Positions 42,347 to 51,092 of a stretch of 64,000 nucleotides of DNA are shown piece by piece. The first letter of the stretch is position 1. Each line of letters starts with the position of its first letter. Source of the DNA: Oleiagrimonas soli (GTDB lineage Bacteria; Pseudomonadota; Gammaproteobacteria; Xanthomonadales; Rhodanobacteraceae); contig NZ_KN196470.1 of assembly GCF_000761445.1 (NCBI RefSeq), positions 2,232,861-2,296,860 on the forward strand. The letters run 5' to 3'. The translations under genes and the position numbers were made by a program. Under the pieces are notes generated by a model, which worked only from the letters and a program-made list of their open reading frames with translations, did not search any database and was not told where the DNA came from.

Positions 42347-43837
42347 CTAGGCGTTCACCCCGGGTCGCAGACCGCGCGGCATCAGGTAGCGTTCCAGTCC
42401 CTCGAACACGCCCTGCACCAGCAGCGCCAGCGCCGCCGCCGGCACCGCGCCCTGCAGGATCAGGCCGAGGTCGTCCAGGCGGATGCCGGTCAGGATCGGC
42501 TGACCGTAGCCGCCGGCGCCGATCAGGGCGCCCAGCGTCGCGGTGCCGACGTTGATGACCGCGGCGATCTTCACGCCGGCCAGGATCGAACGCATCGCCA
42601 GCGGCAGTTCGATGCGCAACAGCCGCACCCGCGCGGGCAAGCCCATCACCGCCGCCGATTCCAGCAGTGCCGGATCGATGCCGGTCAGTCCCGCATGCGT
42701 GTTGCGCACGATCGGCAGCAGGCTGTAGAGAAACAGCGCCGCGATGGCCGGCCCGGCACCGATGCCGAACAGCGGGATCATGAACACGAACATGGCCAGC
42801 GACGGCACGGTCTGCAGCACGCCGGTCAGCGCCATCACGACATGCCCCAGCCGACGCCAGCGCGCGGCGAGGATGCCGAGCGGCACCGCCAGCAGCAGCG
42901 CCAGTCCGAGCGAGATGCCGACCAGCGCGAGATGTTCGCGCGTGCGCTGCAGGATACGCGCGGCCATGCCCTGTACCGGCGATGCCGCCGACACGCCGAG
43001 AAACGCCGCCGCAACGTCCGTCTCGCTGCGGCCGTCGAGCTTCACTGCCGCGTTCATGCGCTGCATCGCCTGCACGTCGATGCGACCGGCCAACGCGCGC
43101 AGCGCTTCGATCGCGTCGGGCACGCGCTGCGCCAAATCCAGTCGGTACAGGAACACCGCGCGATACGGCGGAAAGTAGTGGCGGTCGTCGCGCAGCACGC
43201 GCAGGTGGTGGTACGGAATCTCCGCGTCGGTGGTGTAGACGTCGGTGAGGTCGATCGCGCCCTGCGCCAGCGCACGGTAGGCCAGGTCGTGATCCATGCC
43301 GCGCACGTCGCGCTGCGGCAACGCATAGGCGCGCCGCAGGCCGCGCCAGCCGTCATCGCGATCCATGAACTCGTTGGAGAAACCGAAGCGCAGATCTGGA
43401 TGCGCGCGCAGGTCGGAGATCGTGGCGATCTTCAGCGCATCGGCGCGGGTCGCGCGCATGCCGACAGCGTAGCTGTCCTCGAAACCGAGCGAGTCGGTGA
43501 CGCCGATGCCCAGCGGACGCAGCCGTGCGCGCAGCATGGCGAGATCGGCGTCCGCCGGCGTACCCGGCAGCAGTTCCTGCACCAGCGTGCCGGTGTATTC
43601 GGGATAGGCATCGATGTCGCCCTCGCGCAGGGCGCGCCACAGGATGCGGGTGCCGCCAAGGCTGCGCCGATGAACGGCCGCAATGCCGTGTTCGCGCAGC
43701 GACAGACGCGCGACCTCGCCCAGCACCACCGACTCGGTGAACGCCTTCGAGCCGATCCGCACCGGTGGCGGCGCCGCATGCGCGCCGGCCGCGAGCATGA
43801 CCGCCAGCAGCATCGCGATGCCCAGCACGCGCCTCAT
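42347..43837 (-). CDS. Osmoprotectant-type ABC transporter, fused substrate-binding protein and permease
   Basis: 496 residues from ATG 43835-43837, overlapping the ATPase stop (ATGA). A signal peptide (cleavage near residue 21) is followed by a complete ProX/OpuAC-type binding domain (IGSKAFTESVVLGEVARL at about 28-45, GGTRILWRALREGDIDAYPEYTG) to about 290. A ProW-type permease domain with about five helices follows (TVPSLAMFVFMIPLFGIGAGP, and the EAA-like loop ALLESAAVMGLPARVRLLRIELPL). Glycine betaine, choline or a similar solute is likely. Fused systems are known, but often with the permease first. Confidence 0.9.
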   Translation of the reverse strand: MRRVLGIAMLLAVMLAAGAHAAPPPVRIGSKAFTESVVLGEVARLSLREHGIAAVHRRSLGGTRILWRALREGDIDAYPEYTGTLVQELLPGTPADADLAMLRARLRPLGIGVTDSLGFEDSYAVGMRATRADALKIATISDLRAHPDLRFGFSNEFMDRDDGWRGLRRAYALPQRDVRGMDHDLAYRALAQGAIDLTDVYTTDAEIPYHHLRVLRDDRHYFPPYRAVFLYRLDLAQRVPDAIEALRALAGRIDVQAMQRMNAAVKLDGRSETDVAAAFLGVSAASPVQGMAARILQRTREHLALVGISLGLALLLAVPLGILAARWRRLGHVVMALTGVLQTVPSLAMFVFMIPLFGIGAGPAIAALFLYSLLPIVRNTHAGLTGIDPALLESAAVMGLPARVRLLRIELPLAMRSILAGVKIAAVINVGTATLGALIGAGGYGQPILTGIRLDDLGLILQGAVPAAALALLVQGVFEGLERYLMPRGLRPGVNA

Positions 43838-44574
43838 GCCGGGCGCTCCGGCAAGCGTCGCGCGCTGTCGAGAAACCGGCGTACGTAATCGTTGGTCGGC
43901 GTGCGCTGCAGATCGGCAATGCCGCCGTCCTGCACCACGCGGCCATCGCGCATCAGCACCAGGCGCGACGCCAGCCACGCCGCTTCGGCGACGTCGTGCG
44001 TCACCAGGATCACGGTCTTGTCCAGCGTGTCGAACAGATCGCGCAACTGCGTTTGCAACTCGTGGCGGACGATCGGATCGAGCGCGCCCAGCGGTTCGTC
44101 CAGCAGCAGCGCCGGCGGATCCGTCATCAGGGCGCGCATCAACGCCACGCGCTGGCGCTGTCCGCCCGACAGCTCCGCCGGATAGCGCTGCAAGGCCGAA
44201 ACCGGCAGGCGCACGCGCTCGGCCAGTTCATTGCAGCGCGCGGCAATCCGCTCGCGCGTCCAGCCGAGATGACGCGGCAGCAAGGCCAGATTGTCCCGCC
44301 CGCTCAGGTGCGGGAACAGTCCGCCTTCCTGAATCACGTAACCCAGTCGACGTCGGATGTCCTGCAGGGACGTCGTGGCCAGCGGCATGCCGTCGACACG
44401 GACCTCGCCGGCCGTGGGTCGCACCAGCCCGATCAGCAGCCGCAACACCGTGGACTTGCCGCTGCCGCTGCTGCCGATCAGCGCGCAGACCTGACCGCGC
44501 GCGAAGTCCAGCGACACGTCGTCGAGCGCCAGCACCCCCGGATAGCGCACCTGCACCCGATGCAGGGCGAACAT
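43834..44574 (-). CDS. ABC transporter ATP-binding protein (osmoprotectant type)
   Basis: 246 residues from ATG 44572-44574 (MFALHRVQVRYPG). Walker A GSSGSGKST, Q-loop VIQEGGLFPH, signature LSGGQRQRVALMRAL, Walker B LLLDEPLGALDP and H-loop THD are all present. An upstream ATG at 44631 would add 19 residues; neither has a clear ribosome-binding site. There is no C-terminal CBS domain, unlike OpuCA. It overlaps the fused permease gene by 4 bp, so the pair forms a complete importer. Confidence 0.9.
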   Translation of the reverse strand: MFALHRVQVRYPGVLALDDVSLDFARGQVCALIGSSGSGKSTVLRLLIGLVRPTAGEVRVDGMPLATTSLQDIRRRLGYVIQEGGLFPHLSGRDNLALLPRHLGWTRERIAARCNELAERVRLPVSALQRYPAELSGGQRQRVALMRALMTDPPALLLDEPLGALDPIVRHELQTQLRDLFDTLDKTVILVTHDVAEAAWLASRLVLMRDGRVVQDGGIADLQRTPTNDYVRRFLDSARRLPERPA

Positions 44575-44746
44575 GGGAGACGCACAGACGTGGCCATCGG
44601 CCGGGACCGGCGGAATCGGTGTCGCGGGCATGTCCGCATCATACCCGCCGCGGCCCTGGACCCGTGGCGACGGCTTTGCCGATATCGTGTAGTCGGTTGG
44701 CACTTTTCCTGCATGACTCCCGCATGCACCTACCGGAGTCCTCACC

Positions 44747-45055
44747 ATGCCCCCGTCCAACCCGGAAATTCTGCTTGCACTGCGGTCGCCCGACAGCGGC
44801 TGGCTGGGCGTTCTGGCCACCGTGCTGGACGAGGCCAACCAGGACCCCCGTTTCGATGCCGCGCAGCGCGACATCCTGCGCCAGCTGCTGAATCAGGAGC
44901 GCATGCCGCGCGAGATCGGCGACGCCGCACGCCATCGCGCCGCCGTCTTCGAGACCGAAATCATCCGCGACTGCCAGGCCGCGAAGGAAGCCGCGGTGCG
45001 TCCGACTGCCCCGGAGCGTCCCAAACTGACGCTGGTTGGCAAGCTGGCCAGCTGA
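44747..45055 (+). CDS. Small conserved-style protein, unknown
   Basis: 102 residues from ATG 44747, with CGGAG 9 nt upstream. It is soluble, largely helical (RFDAAQRDILRQLLNQERMPREI) and ends in a basic-hydrophobic tail (KLTLVGKLAS). No domain recognised. It is divergent from the ABC operon and 88 bp ahead of the NlpC/P60 gene. Codon use fits the genome, so it is probably real. Confidence 0.65.
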   Translation: MPPSNPEILLALRSPDSGWLGVLATVLDEANQDPRFDAAQRDILRQLLNQERMPREIGDAARHRAAVFETEIIRDCQAAKEAAVRPTAPERPKLTLVGKLAS

Positions 45056-45143
45056 AACAGGGCACTTCTTGCACAGCACCTCAAGTCTTTGCCGCAAGCC
45101 ATTGATTTGATACCCTCGAAGCACGCCGCCTCGGGGGTTTTTC

Positions 45144-45713
45144 ATGCCCATGTCTTTTTCGTCGGGTCCATATCGCCCCGCTTCGCACGCTCGCTGGGCC
45201 GCCGCCGGCATGCGCGTGGCCTGCCTGGGCGCGCTCGCCCTGTTGACCGCCTGCGCCGGCGCACCACGACGGACACCGCACGAGACGCCCACGCCGGTCG
45301 CCAGCGGCATTCCCCAGCAGCCGCCGGAACGGCAGGCCGAGGACGTGCTGTTCCACGCCATCGGACTGGTCGGTACACCCTATCGCTGGGGCGGCAACAC
45401 GCCCGACAGCGGATTCGACTGCAGCGGTCTGGTCGACTACGTGTTCCGCACCTCGGCCGGCCTGCAACTGCCGCGCACCTCGCACGAAATGGCGCAGATG
45501 TCGGTGCCCAAGATCAAGCAGACGGACCGCCTGACTTCCGGCGACCTGCTGTTCTTCCGCACCGGCCTGCACCGCATCAGCCACGTGGCGATCTACGTCG
45601 GCAAGGGACGCTTCGTGCATGCGCCGAACAGCGGCGGCACGGTGCGGCTGGACAACCTGTCCAACCCGTACTGGAGCCGCCACTTCGCGTTCGCGCGTCG
45701 CGTGCTCGACTGA
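45144..45713 (+). CDS. NlpC/P60 cell-wall endopeptidase lipoprotein (MepS-like)
   Basis: 189 residues. A lipoprotein signal (ALLTACAGAP, Cys about residue 36) leads to a C40 peptidase domain: nucleophile Cys in GFDCSGLVDYVF, His in RISHVAIYVG and a third polar residue in FVHAPNSGG. GTPYRWGGN precedes the Cys. Relatives such as E. coli MepS cleave peptide cross-links to let the sacculus grow. The unusually long N-region before the hydrophobic core leaves ATG 45150 or 45210 as alternative starts. Confidence 0.92.
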   Translation: MPMSFSSGPYRPASHARWAAAGMRVACLGALALLTACAGAPRRTPHETPTPVASGIPQQPPERQAEDVLFHAIGLVGTPYRWGGNTPDSGFDCSGLVDYVFRTSAGLQLPRTSHEMAQMSVPKIKQTDRLTSGDLLFFRTGLHRISHVAIYVGKGRFVHAPNSGGTVRLDNLSNPYWSRHFAFARRVLD

Positions 45714-45816
45714 CTTCCCGCCGCCGCGCGCACGCATCGCTTGCATGCGGGCCGCGGCCCGTCGACCATGGACCCGTCCCGTCCGCGCTGGCGGTCGCAC
45801 CATGGAGGAATGCCGC

Positions 45817-46479
45817 ATGACACGCATGTCCCGCTCCGGCCTCTGGCTGGCATTGCTCGGTACCGCGATGGTCGCTCCGGGCGGCTGCGCGATGCCCTCC
45901 GATCACGTGGCGCTCACGGCCCTGGGTTCGCTCGACGATCAGGCGCTGGCGCAACGGCTCGGTCTCGGCGCGGACGGCGGACTCACGCCCCATTCCGCAC
46001 CGCTCCCCACCGCGCAAGGCACCACCAAGCAACGCATGCTGCAGACCTATCACGGCATCCCGGTGCAGGATCGCGGCGTGGTGATCGAGCGCGACGCCAC
46101 GGGGAACATCGTCAGCGTGCGCGGCGACCTGGCGCGCGATCTCGCCGCCCAGTTGCCGCAGGTCGATGCACGCATCGCGCCGGATCAGGCCGTGCAGGCG
46201 CTGCGCGCGCACGACGGCATCGACGCCGACGCCGCGCTGAGCAACGTGCAGCACGCCTTGTCCATCGACCCGCACGGCGACGCGCCGAAGCTGGTCTACC
46301 AGGTGTCGTTCTACATCACGCAGCACGACACGCCCCGGCGACCGACCGGCGTCGTCGATGCGATGACCGGAACGGTGCTGAAAGCCTGGGACGGACTGAC
46401 CACGCAGGACGGCCAGCAGGGCTCGCGCCCCAGCGGCGGTTTCGTCGGCCCTGCGCCGACGAAACCCGCAGGCGACTGA
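45817..46479 (+). CDS. Exported orphan propeptide-like protein (FTP plus PepSY-like)
   Basis: 220 residues from ATG 45817 (GGAGGA 7 nt upstream). A signal-like N-terminus with a possible lipid Cys (PGGCAMPS) is followed by a thermolysin-type propeptide: an FTP domain (MLQTYHGIPVQDRGVVIERD) and a PepSY-like part ending VVDAMTGTVLKAWDGL. In M4 proteases that phrase leads directly into the catalytic domain. Here the protein stops 30 or so residues later, with no HExxH. Free propeptides can inhibit or fold proteases in trans, but a partner is not evident. It is convergent with an unrelated zinc peptidase gene. Confidence 0.75.
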   Translation: MTRMSRSGLWLALLGTAMVAPGGCAMPSDHVALTALGSLDDQALAQRLGLGADGGLTPHSAPLPTAQGTTKQRMLQTYHGIPVQDRGVVIERDATGNIVSVRGDLARDLAAQLPQVDARIAPDQAVQALRAHDGIDADAALSNVQHALSIDPHGDAPKLVYQVSFYITQHDTPRRPTGVVDAMTGTVLKAWDGLTTQDGQQGSRPSGGFVGPAPTKPAGD

Positions 46480-46485
46480 AGCGCG

Positions 46486-47352
46486 CTACAGCGCCGTCGC
46501 CGCGAAGGTGTTGCAGCGGGCGATCTCGCCGCTGGCGAAACCGGTCTTGAACCAGCGCACGCGCTGCGCCGAGGTACCGTGGGTGAACGAATCCGGCATC
46601 ACGCTTCCGCGCGCGCGTCGTTGCAGGGTGTCGTCGCCGATGTGGCTGGCCGCGTCCAGCGCCGCTTCGATGTCGCCCGGCTGCAGCCACTGCAGCTGCC
46701 GCTGCGCGCGATTCGCCCACACGCCGGCGAAGCAGTCCGCCTGCAGTTCCTGACGCACCGACAGACCGTTCGCGCCCTGCATCGCCGCGCCGCGCGCACG
46801 CGCTTCGTCGACCTTGCGCATGACGCCGAGCAGGTTCTGCACGTGATGACCGACCTCGTGCGCGATCACGTAGGCGCGCGCGAAGTCCGCGGTCGAGGCG
46901 TTGAGCTGCGACCCCATCTGATCGAAGAAACCCACGTCCAGATAGACCTGGCGATCGCCGGGACAGTAGAACGGCCCGACCGCGGACGAGGCCGCGCCGC
47001 AGGCCGTGCGCACGCTGCCACGGAACAGCACCAGTCGCGGCGGCTGGTAGCGGCGGCCGAGGTCGCCGAACACGCCGCTCCAGACGTCCTCGGTGCTGCC
47101 CAGCACGCGCTGCACGAACTCGGTCTGCACGTCGGCGGCGGGCGCGGTGGTCTGCGGCGCGCCGGCGCCGAGCTGCGACGTGCTTTCGCCGTTGCCGAGC
47201 AGGGCCGTCGGATCCTTGAAGAAGACCCAGCCCAGGATCAGCATCACGATCAGTCCGCCGATACCCATCGGCCGACCGCGCAGGCCGCGACCGCCTCCGC
47301 CGCCGGTGGACTGCACCACGTTGTCGCTGCGTCTCCCCTTGCGCCAAAGCAT
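46486..47352 (-). CDS. Neutral zinc metallopeptidase, YpfJ family
   Basis: 288 residues from ATG 47350-47352. A Gly-rich cytosolic start (GGGGGRGLRGRP) leads to one membrane helix (GIGGLIVMLILGWVFF), then the PF04228 domain with GPFYCPGDRQVYLDVGFF, zinc motif HEVGHH, and downstream ELQADCFAGVWAN, whose Glu or Asp is the likely third ligand. Activity and substrates of this family are poorly known. The open frame extends far upstream as an antisense shadow of the permease gene and is not used. Confidence 0.88.
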   Translation of the reverse strand: MLWRKGRRSDNVVQSTGGGGGRGLRGRPMGIGGLIVMLILGWVFFKDPTALLGNGESTSQLGAGAPQTTAPAADVQTEFVQRVLGSTEDVWSGVFGDLGRRYQPPRLVLFRGSVRTACGAASSAVGPFYCPGDRQVYLDVGFFDQMGSQLNASTADFARAYVIAHEVGHHVQNLLGVMRKVDEARARGAAMQGANGLSVRQELQADCFAGVWANRAQRQLQWLQPGDIEAALDAASHIGDDTLQRRARGSVMPDSFTHGTSAQRVRWFKTGFASGEIARCNTFAATAL

Positions 47353-47547
47353 GTCGTCGCCCTCTCCGCCGTGCCGTTGCCGGCAAACGTAGCTCGATTG
47401 CGCACCCCGCGCCAGCGGCCGCTCGCTTGTGCCTGTCGCCGCGACGGTCCATAGTCGGAGACTGTTGTGTCCAGCGCCGACCGTCGCGCACGACACGGCG
47501 ACGGACGTCGCGGACACTCCTTGCCTGGCTGCAACGGGAGGAGACGC

Positions 47548-49263
47548 ATGAGCGACGCGACCACCACGGTGGACCCCAAGGCGACCGACGACCGCCGCCT
47601 TCGCCGCGACATCGGCATCATCGGACTGCTGTTCACCGCCGTCGGTTCGATCATCGGTTCCGGCTGGCTGTTCGGCGCGCTGAGCGCGGCGCAGATCGCC
47701 GGCCCGGCCTCGATCCTGGCCTGGGGCATCGGCGGCGTGATGATCATCCTGATCGGTCTGTGCTACGCCGAACTGGGCACGATGTTCCCGGTCTCCGGCG
47801 GCGTGGTGCGTTTCCCGCATTTCGCCTTCGGCTCCTTCGCCAGCTACACGCTGGGCTGGATCACCTGGCTGGCGGTGGCCTCGACCACCTCCATCGAAGT
47901 GCTGGCCGCGCTGCAGTACTCGACCAACTACCTGCCCTGGCTGCAGCACCTGCAGGACGGCGTGCCGGTGCTGACCGGCGCGGGCTTCGCGGTCGCGGTG
48001 GCGATGCTGGCGCTGTTCAGTCTCATCAACGTGGTCGGCATCCGCTGGTTCGCGCGTCTCAACAACGCGCTGGTGTGGTGGAAGCTCATCATCATCGTGG
48101 TGGTCATCGTGGCTTTCCTGATGACCGCCTTCGACGGCGCCAACTTCACCGGCGGCGCGCAGGACCACGCCGACGCCGGCGGCTTCATGCCGTTCGGCTG
48201 GAGCGGCGTGTTCGCGTCCATCGCCACCGCCGGCATCGTGTTCTCCTACCTCGGCTTCCGTCAGGGCGTGGAGCTGGCCGGCGAAACCCACAACCCGCAG
48301 CGCAACGTGCCGATCGCGATCATCGGTTCGGTGCTGATTACCGGCGTGATCTACGTGGCGCTGCAGATCGCCTTCATCGGCGCATTGCCGCCGGGCGCGC
48401 TGGTCGACGGCTGGGCGCACATCGGCACCAGCTTCAGCGGCGGACTCGACCACATCGCCGCGACCTACGGTCCGCTGGCGGCGATGGCCACGGTCATGGG
48501 CCTGACCTGGCTGGCGGTGCTGCTGTACATCGACGCCTTCATCTCGCCGGCCGACACCGGTTTGATCTACACCACCGTGACCGCGCGCATTTCCTACGCG
48601 ATGGGCCGCAACGGCAACGCGCCCTCGGCACTGGCCAAGGTCAGCCGACGCGGCGTGCCATGGGTGAGCGTGATCGTCACCTTCGTCGCCGGCATGATCT
48701 TCCTGCTGCCGTTCCCCGGCTGGCAGAAGCTGGTCGGCTTCGTCACCTCGGCCACCGTGCTGTCGTTCGGCTCCGGGCCGCTGGCGCTGGTCGCCATGCG
48801 CCGTCAGCTGCCCGCGCAGCGGCGTCCGTTCCGCCTGCCGGGCATGCACGTGCTGGCCTTTCTCGGCTTCCTGTCGTCCAACCTGATCGTCTACTGGTCC
48901 GGCTGGGACATCGTGTGGAAGCTGATGATCGCGGTGCTGATCGGCTACGTCGTGCTGCTGCTGCACGAGTGGCGCAGCCGCGGCAACACGCCGCGACTGG
49001 AACTGGCCTCGGGCGCCTGGGTGCCGCTGTGGCTGGCCGGCCTGGCGTCGATCAGCTGGCTCGGCGAATACCCGGCGCTGGACAAGCACGCCGGCAACCT
49101 CGGCGTGATCGGCTTCGGCTGGGCCATCCTGGTGGTGGCCGGTTTTTCGCTGGTCATCATGTGGATCGCGACCGCGATGCGCCTGCCCACCGAACGCGTC
49201 GAGGCGCACCTGCGCGAACCGGCGCCGGAAGCCACCGCGCAACTGGGCGAACCGAGTCCCTGA
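47548..49263 (+). CDS. APC-superfamily amino acid permease
   Basis: 571 residues from ATG 47548 (GGGAGGAG 5-7 nt upstream). There are about twelve helices plus extra C-terminal helices. The first has the substrate motif VGSIIGSGWLFG, followed by CYAELGTMFPVSGG. The loop ETHNPQRNVPIAI is typical of amino acid/polyamine antiporters. Substrate specificity cannot be set. It is divergent from the zinc peptidase gene, and the MAPEG gene follows 60 bp later. Confidence 0.88.
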   Translation: MSDATTTVDPKATDDRRLRRDIGIIGLLFTAVGSIIGSGWLFGALSAAQIAGPASILAWGIGGVMIILIGLCYAELGTMFPVSGGVVRFPHFAFGSFASYTLGWITWLAVASTTSIEVLAALQYSTNYLPWLQHLQDGVPVLTGAGFAVAVAMLALFSLINVVGIRWFARLNNALVWWKLIIIVVVIVAFLMTAFDGANFTGGAQDHADAGGFMPFGWSGVFASIATAGIVFSYLGFRQGVELAGETHNPQRNVPIAIIGSVLITGVIYVALQIAFIGALPPGALVDGWAHIGTSFSGGLDHIAATYGPLAAMATVMGLTWLAVLLYIDAFISPADTGLIYTTVTARISYAMGRNGNAPSALAKVSRRGVPWVSVIVTFVAGMIFLLPFPGWQKLVGFVTSATVLSFGSGPLALVAMRRQLPAQRRPFRLPGMHVLAFLGFLSSNLIVYWSGWDIVWKLMIAVLIGYVVLLLHEWRSRGNTPRLELASGAWVPLWLAGLASISWLGEYPALDKHAGNLGVIGFGWAILVVAGFSLVIMWIATAMRLPTERVEAHLREPAPEATAQLGEPSP

Positions 49264-49323
49264 GTGTGCGTTTGCAGTGTAGGATGCCGCAGATCCCGCA
49301 CGTCTTCAGGTAAAGGAATGTTC

Positions 49324-49740
49324 ATGCTCACGCTGCTTCCCGCGCTGGTCACTGCGCTGACTGTGTTCCTGCTGCTGTTCACCGCGTTCAAGGTCGGACA
49401 GGCGCGCGGCAAGCACAGCGTCAAGGCGCCCGCCATCAGCGGTCATCCGGATTTCGAGCGGGCCTGGCGCGTGCAGATGAACACGCTGGAAGCCAGTGTG
49501 ATGTTCCTGCCGTCGCTGTGGCTGGCCGGTCATTTCGGCAACCCGGGCATCGCCGGCATCCTCGGCCTGCTGTGGCTGCTGGCGCGCATCTGGTACGCCG
49601 CGGCCTACCTGCGCGACGCCGCACGACGCCATATGCCCTTCACCATCGGCCTGCTGCTGACGGTGATGCTGGCCGCCTGGGGACTGATCGCCGTGCTGCA
49701 CGACATGTGGCTGCTGGCCGCCGTGCCGCATGTCGGCTGA
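49324..49740 (+). CDS. MAPEG-family membrane protein
   Basis: 138 residues from ATG 49324 (AAAGGA 6 nt upstream makes this better than ATG 49318). Four helices. The core segments GHPDFERAWRVQMNTLEASVMF and ARIWYAAAYL match the glutathione-binding MAPEG pattern (ExxxRVxxNxxE). Bacterial members include glutathione-transferase-like proteins of unsettled role. Confidence 0.88.
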   Translation: MLTLLPALVTALTVFLLLFTAFKVGQARGKHSVKAPAISGHPDFERAWRVQMNTLEASVMFLPSLWLAGHFGNPGIAGILGLLWLLARIWYAAAYLRDAARRHMPFTIGLLLTVMLAAWGLIAVLHDMWLLAAVPHVG

Positions 49741-49766
49741 CCTGTTCGCACCCGGAGCACGAATGC

Positions 49767-50549
49767 ATGGATGACACCCCGATCGATCTGCCCGCGGTCG
49801 AACCCCCGCCCTCGCCCGATGCACCGCGCCTGCGCTTCGCGCTGGGCGCGATCGTCCTGTACTTCCTGATCCAGGCCTTCACCGGCTTCCTGGTCGGGAT
49901 GGTGTTCATGATGGTGGAGATGGTCGCCAACGGCGTACACGATCCGAAAGCGGTGCTGCAAAGTCCGGACACGCGGATGCTGCTGTTGCTCATGATCCTG
50001 CCGCTGTCCTGCCTGGCCTCGATCCTGGTGTTCCGGCTGGGTTACCGGCGCGTCTGGCGCACGGCCGGTCACGAAGGACTCGCGGTGCGGCCGATACGGC
50101 CGACGCAGTTCAGCCTGCATGTGCTGCTGGGCATCGCCACCGGCATCGTCGGCAGCATGCTGACCTACCTGCTCACCCAGGGACACCCGATCGGCCAGGA
50201 CATCGGCAAGCTGATGCTGCACACCTCGCTGCCGATGAGGCTCGGACTCGGGCTGTTGGTCGTCACCCTGGTGCCGTTGGCGGAGGAAATCCTGTTCCGC
50301 GGGATTCTGTTGCCGGCGCTGATCCGGCACATGCCGATCGCGCTGGCGGTGGCCATCGACGCCTGCCTGTTCGCCGCGATTCACTTGCCCGATCTGGGCT
50401 GGAAACCGCAAGGATTGCTGGCGCTGGCGTTGGTCGGCGCGGTGTGCTGCTGGCGGCGGCTGAAGACCGGCTCGATCTACAGCGCCGTGGCCGTGCACGC
50501 CGGCAACAACCTGCTGGCGATGGTGGCGCTGATCGCCAGCCATCGCTGA
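49767..50549 (+). CDS. CPBP-family intramembrane metalloprotease homologue (CAAX/Abi type)
   Basis: 260 residues from ATG 49767. After a Pro-rich cytosolic start there are about seven helices. Motif 1 VPLAEEILFRGILLP (Glu-Glu and Arg), motif 2 FAAIHLP (His) and motif 3 HAGNN are the CPBP catalytic set. Family members process prenylated or signal-like peptides, and some give bacteriocin self-immunity. It follows the MAPEG gene by 26 bp. Confidence 0.9.
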   Translation: MDDTPIDLPAVEPPPSPDAPRLRFALGAIVLYFLIQAFTGFLVGMVFMMVEMVANGVHDPKAVLQSPDTRMLLLLMILPLSCLASILVFRLGYRRVWRTAGHEGLAVRPIRPTQFSLHVLLGIATGIVGSMLTYLLTQGHPIGQDIGKLMLHTSLPMRLGLGLLVVTLVPLAEEILFRGILLPALIRHMPIALAVAIDACLFAAIHLPDLGWKPQGLLALALVGAVCCWRRLKTGSIYSAVAVHAGNNLLAMVALIASHR

Positions 50550-50630
50550 ATCATTCGGTCCGCGCCAGCGCAGGTTCAGCGCGACCGCCTAGACTGATCC
50601 GGTGCGACAACCACTCGTGGGGTACGCACC

Positions 50631-51077
50631 ATGAAACGGCACTGGGACTTCTTCAAGGACAGCGACGCCTCGTTCGGCCTGTTCTACCCGCTGCACTACA
50701 CGATGGCGGCCTTCGAGGTCGACACGCACGCCGAGCGCGCGCGGCAGCATTTCCTCGATGCAGGCTTCGCCCAGGATGACGTCGCTGTCGCCACCGGCTC
50801 CTTCGTCACCGAGCAGCTCGAATCGATGGACGATGCCGGCTGGTTCGACCGCCTGCGCGCGCAACTGGCCGATCTCGTCGGCACCGAAACCGGCTATCTG
50901 CAGGACGACCGCAAGCACGCGCAGCGCGGCGGCGCTTTCCTGTTCGCGTACACGCCCGACCAGGAACGCATCGACCGCGCGCATGCACTGCTCGAACGCC
51001 TGCATCCGATCTACGCGCGGCGCTACCACTACGCCGGCATCGAACGCATCCGCTACCCGGCGCAGTCCAAACTGTAA
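50631..51077 (+). CDS. Hypothetical protein
   Basis: 148 residues from ATG 50631. It is soluble, with the segment MAAFEVDTHAERARQHFLDAGFAQDDVAVAT, which has the alternating helix/strand feel of small stress-protein or ferredoxin-like domains. No family is recognised with confidence. It stands alone between the CPBP gene and the convergent methyltransferase. Codon use is typical. Confidence 0.75.
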   Translation: MKRHWDFFKDSDASFGLFYPLHYTMAAFEVDTHAERARQHFLDAGFAQDDVAVATGSFVTEQLESMDDAGWFDRLRAQLADLVGTETGYLQDDRKHAQRGGAFLFAYTPDQERIDRAHALLERLHPIYARRYHYAGIERIRYPAQSKL

Positions 51078-51092
51078 ATCTGCCCCGAGAAC

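Noticed and set aside
46486-47352. Zinc peptidase as the missing catalytic half of the adjacent M4-type propeptide
   Set aside because: It is on the opposite strand, has its own membrane anchor and belongs to a different family (YpfJ, PF04228).
46486-49242. A 918-codon minus-strand frame through the permease gene into the zinc peptidase
   Set aside because: Only the last 288 codons are the YpfJ-type peptidase; the rest is antisense to a clear permease and very rich in His, Gln, Gly and Asp.
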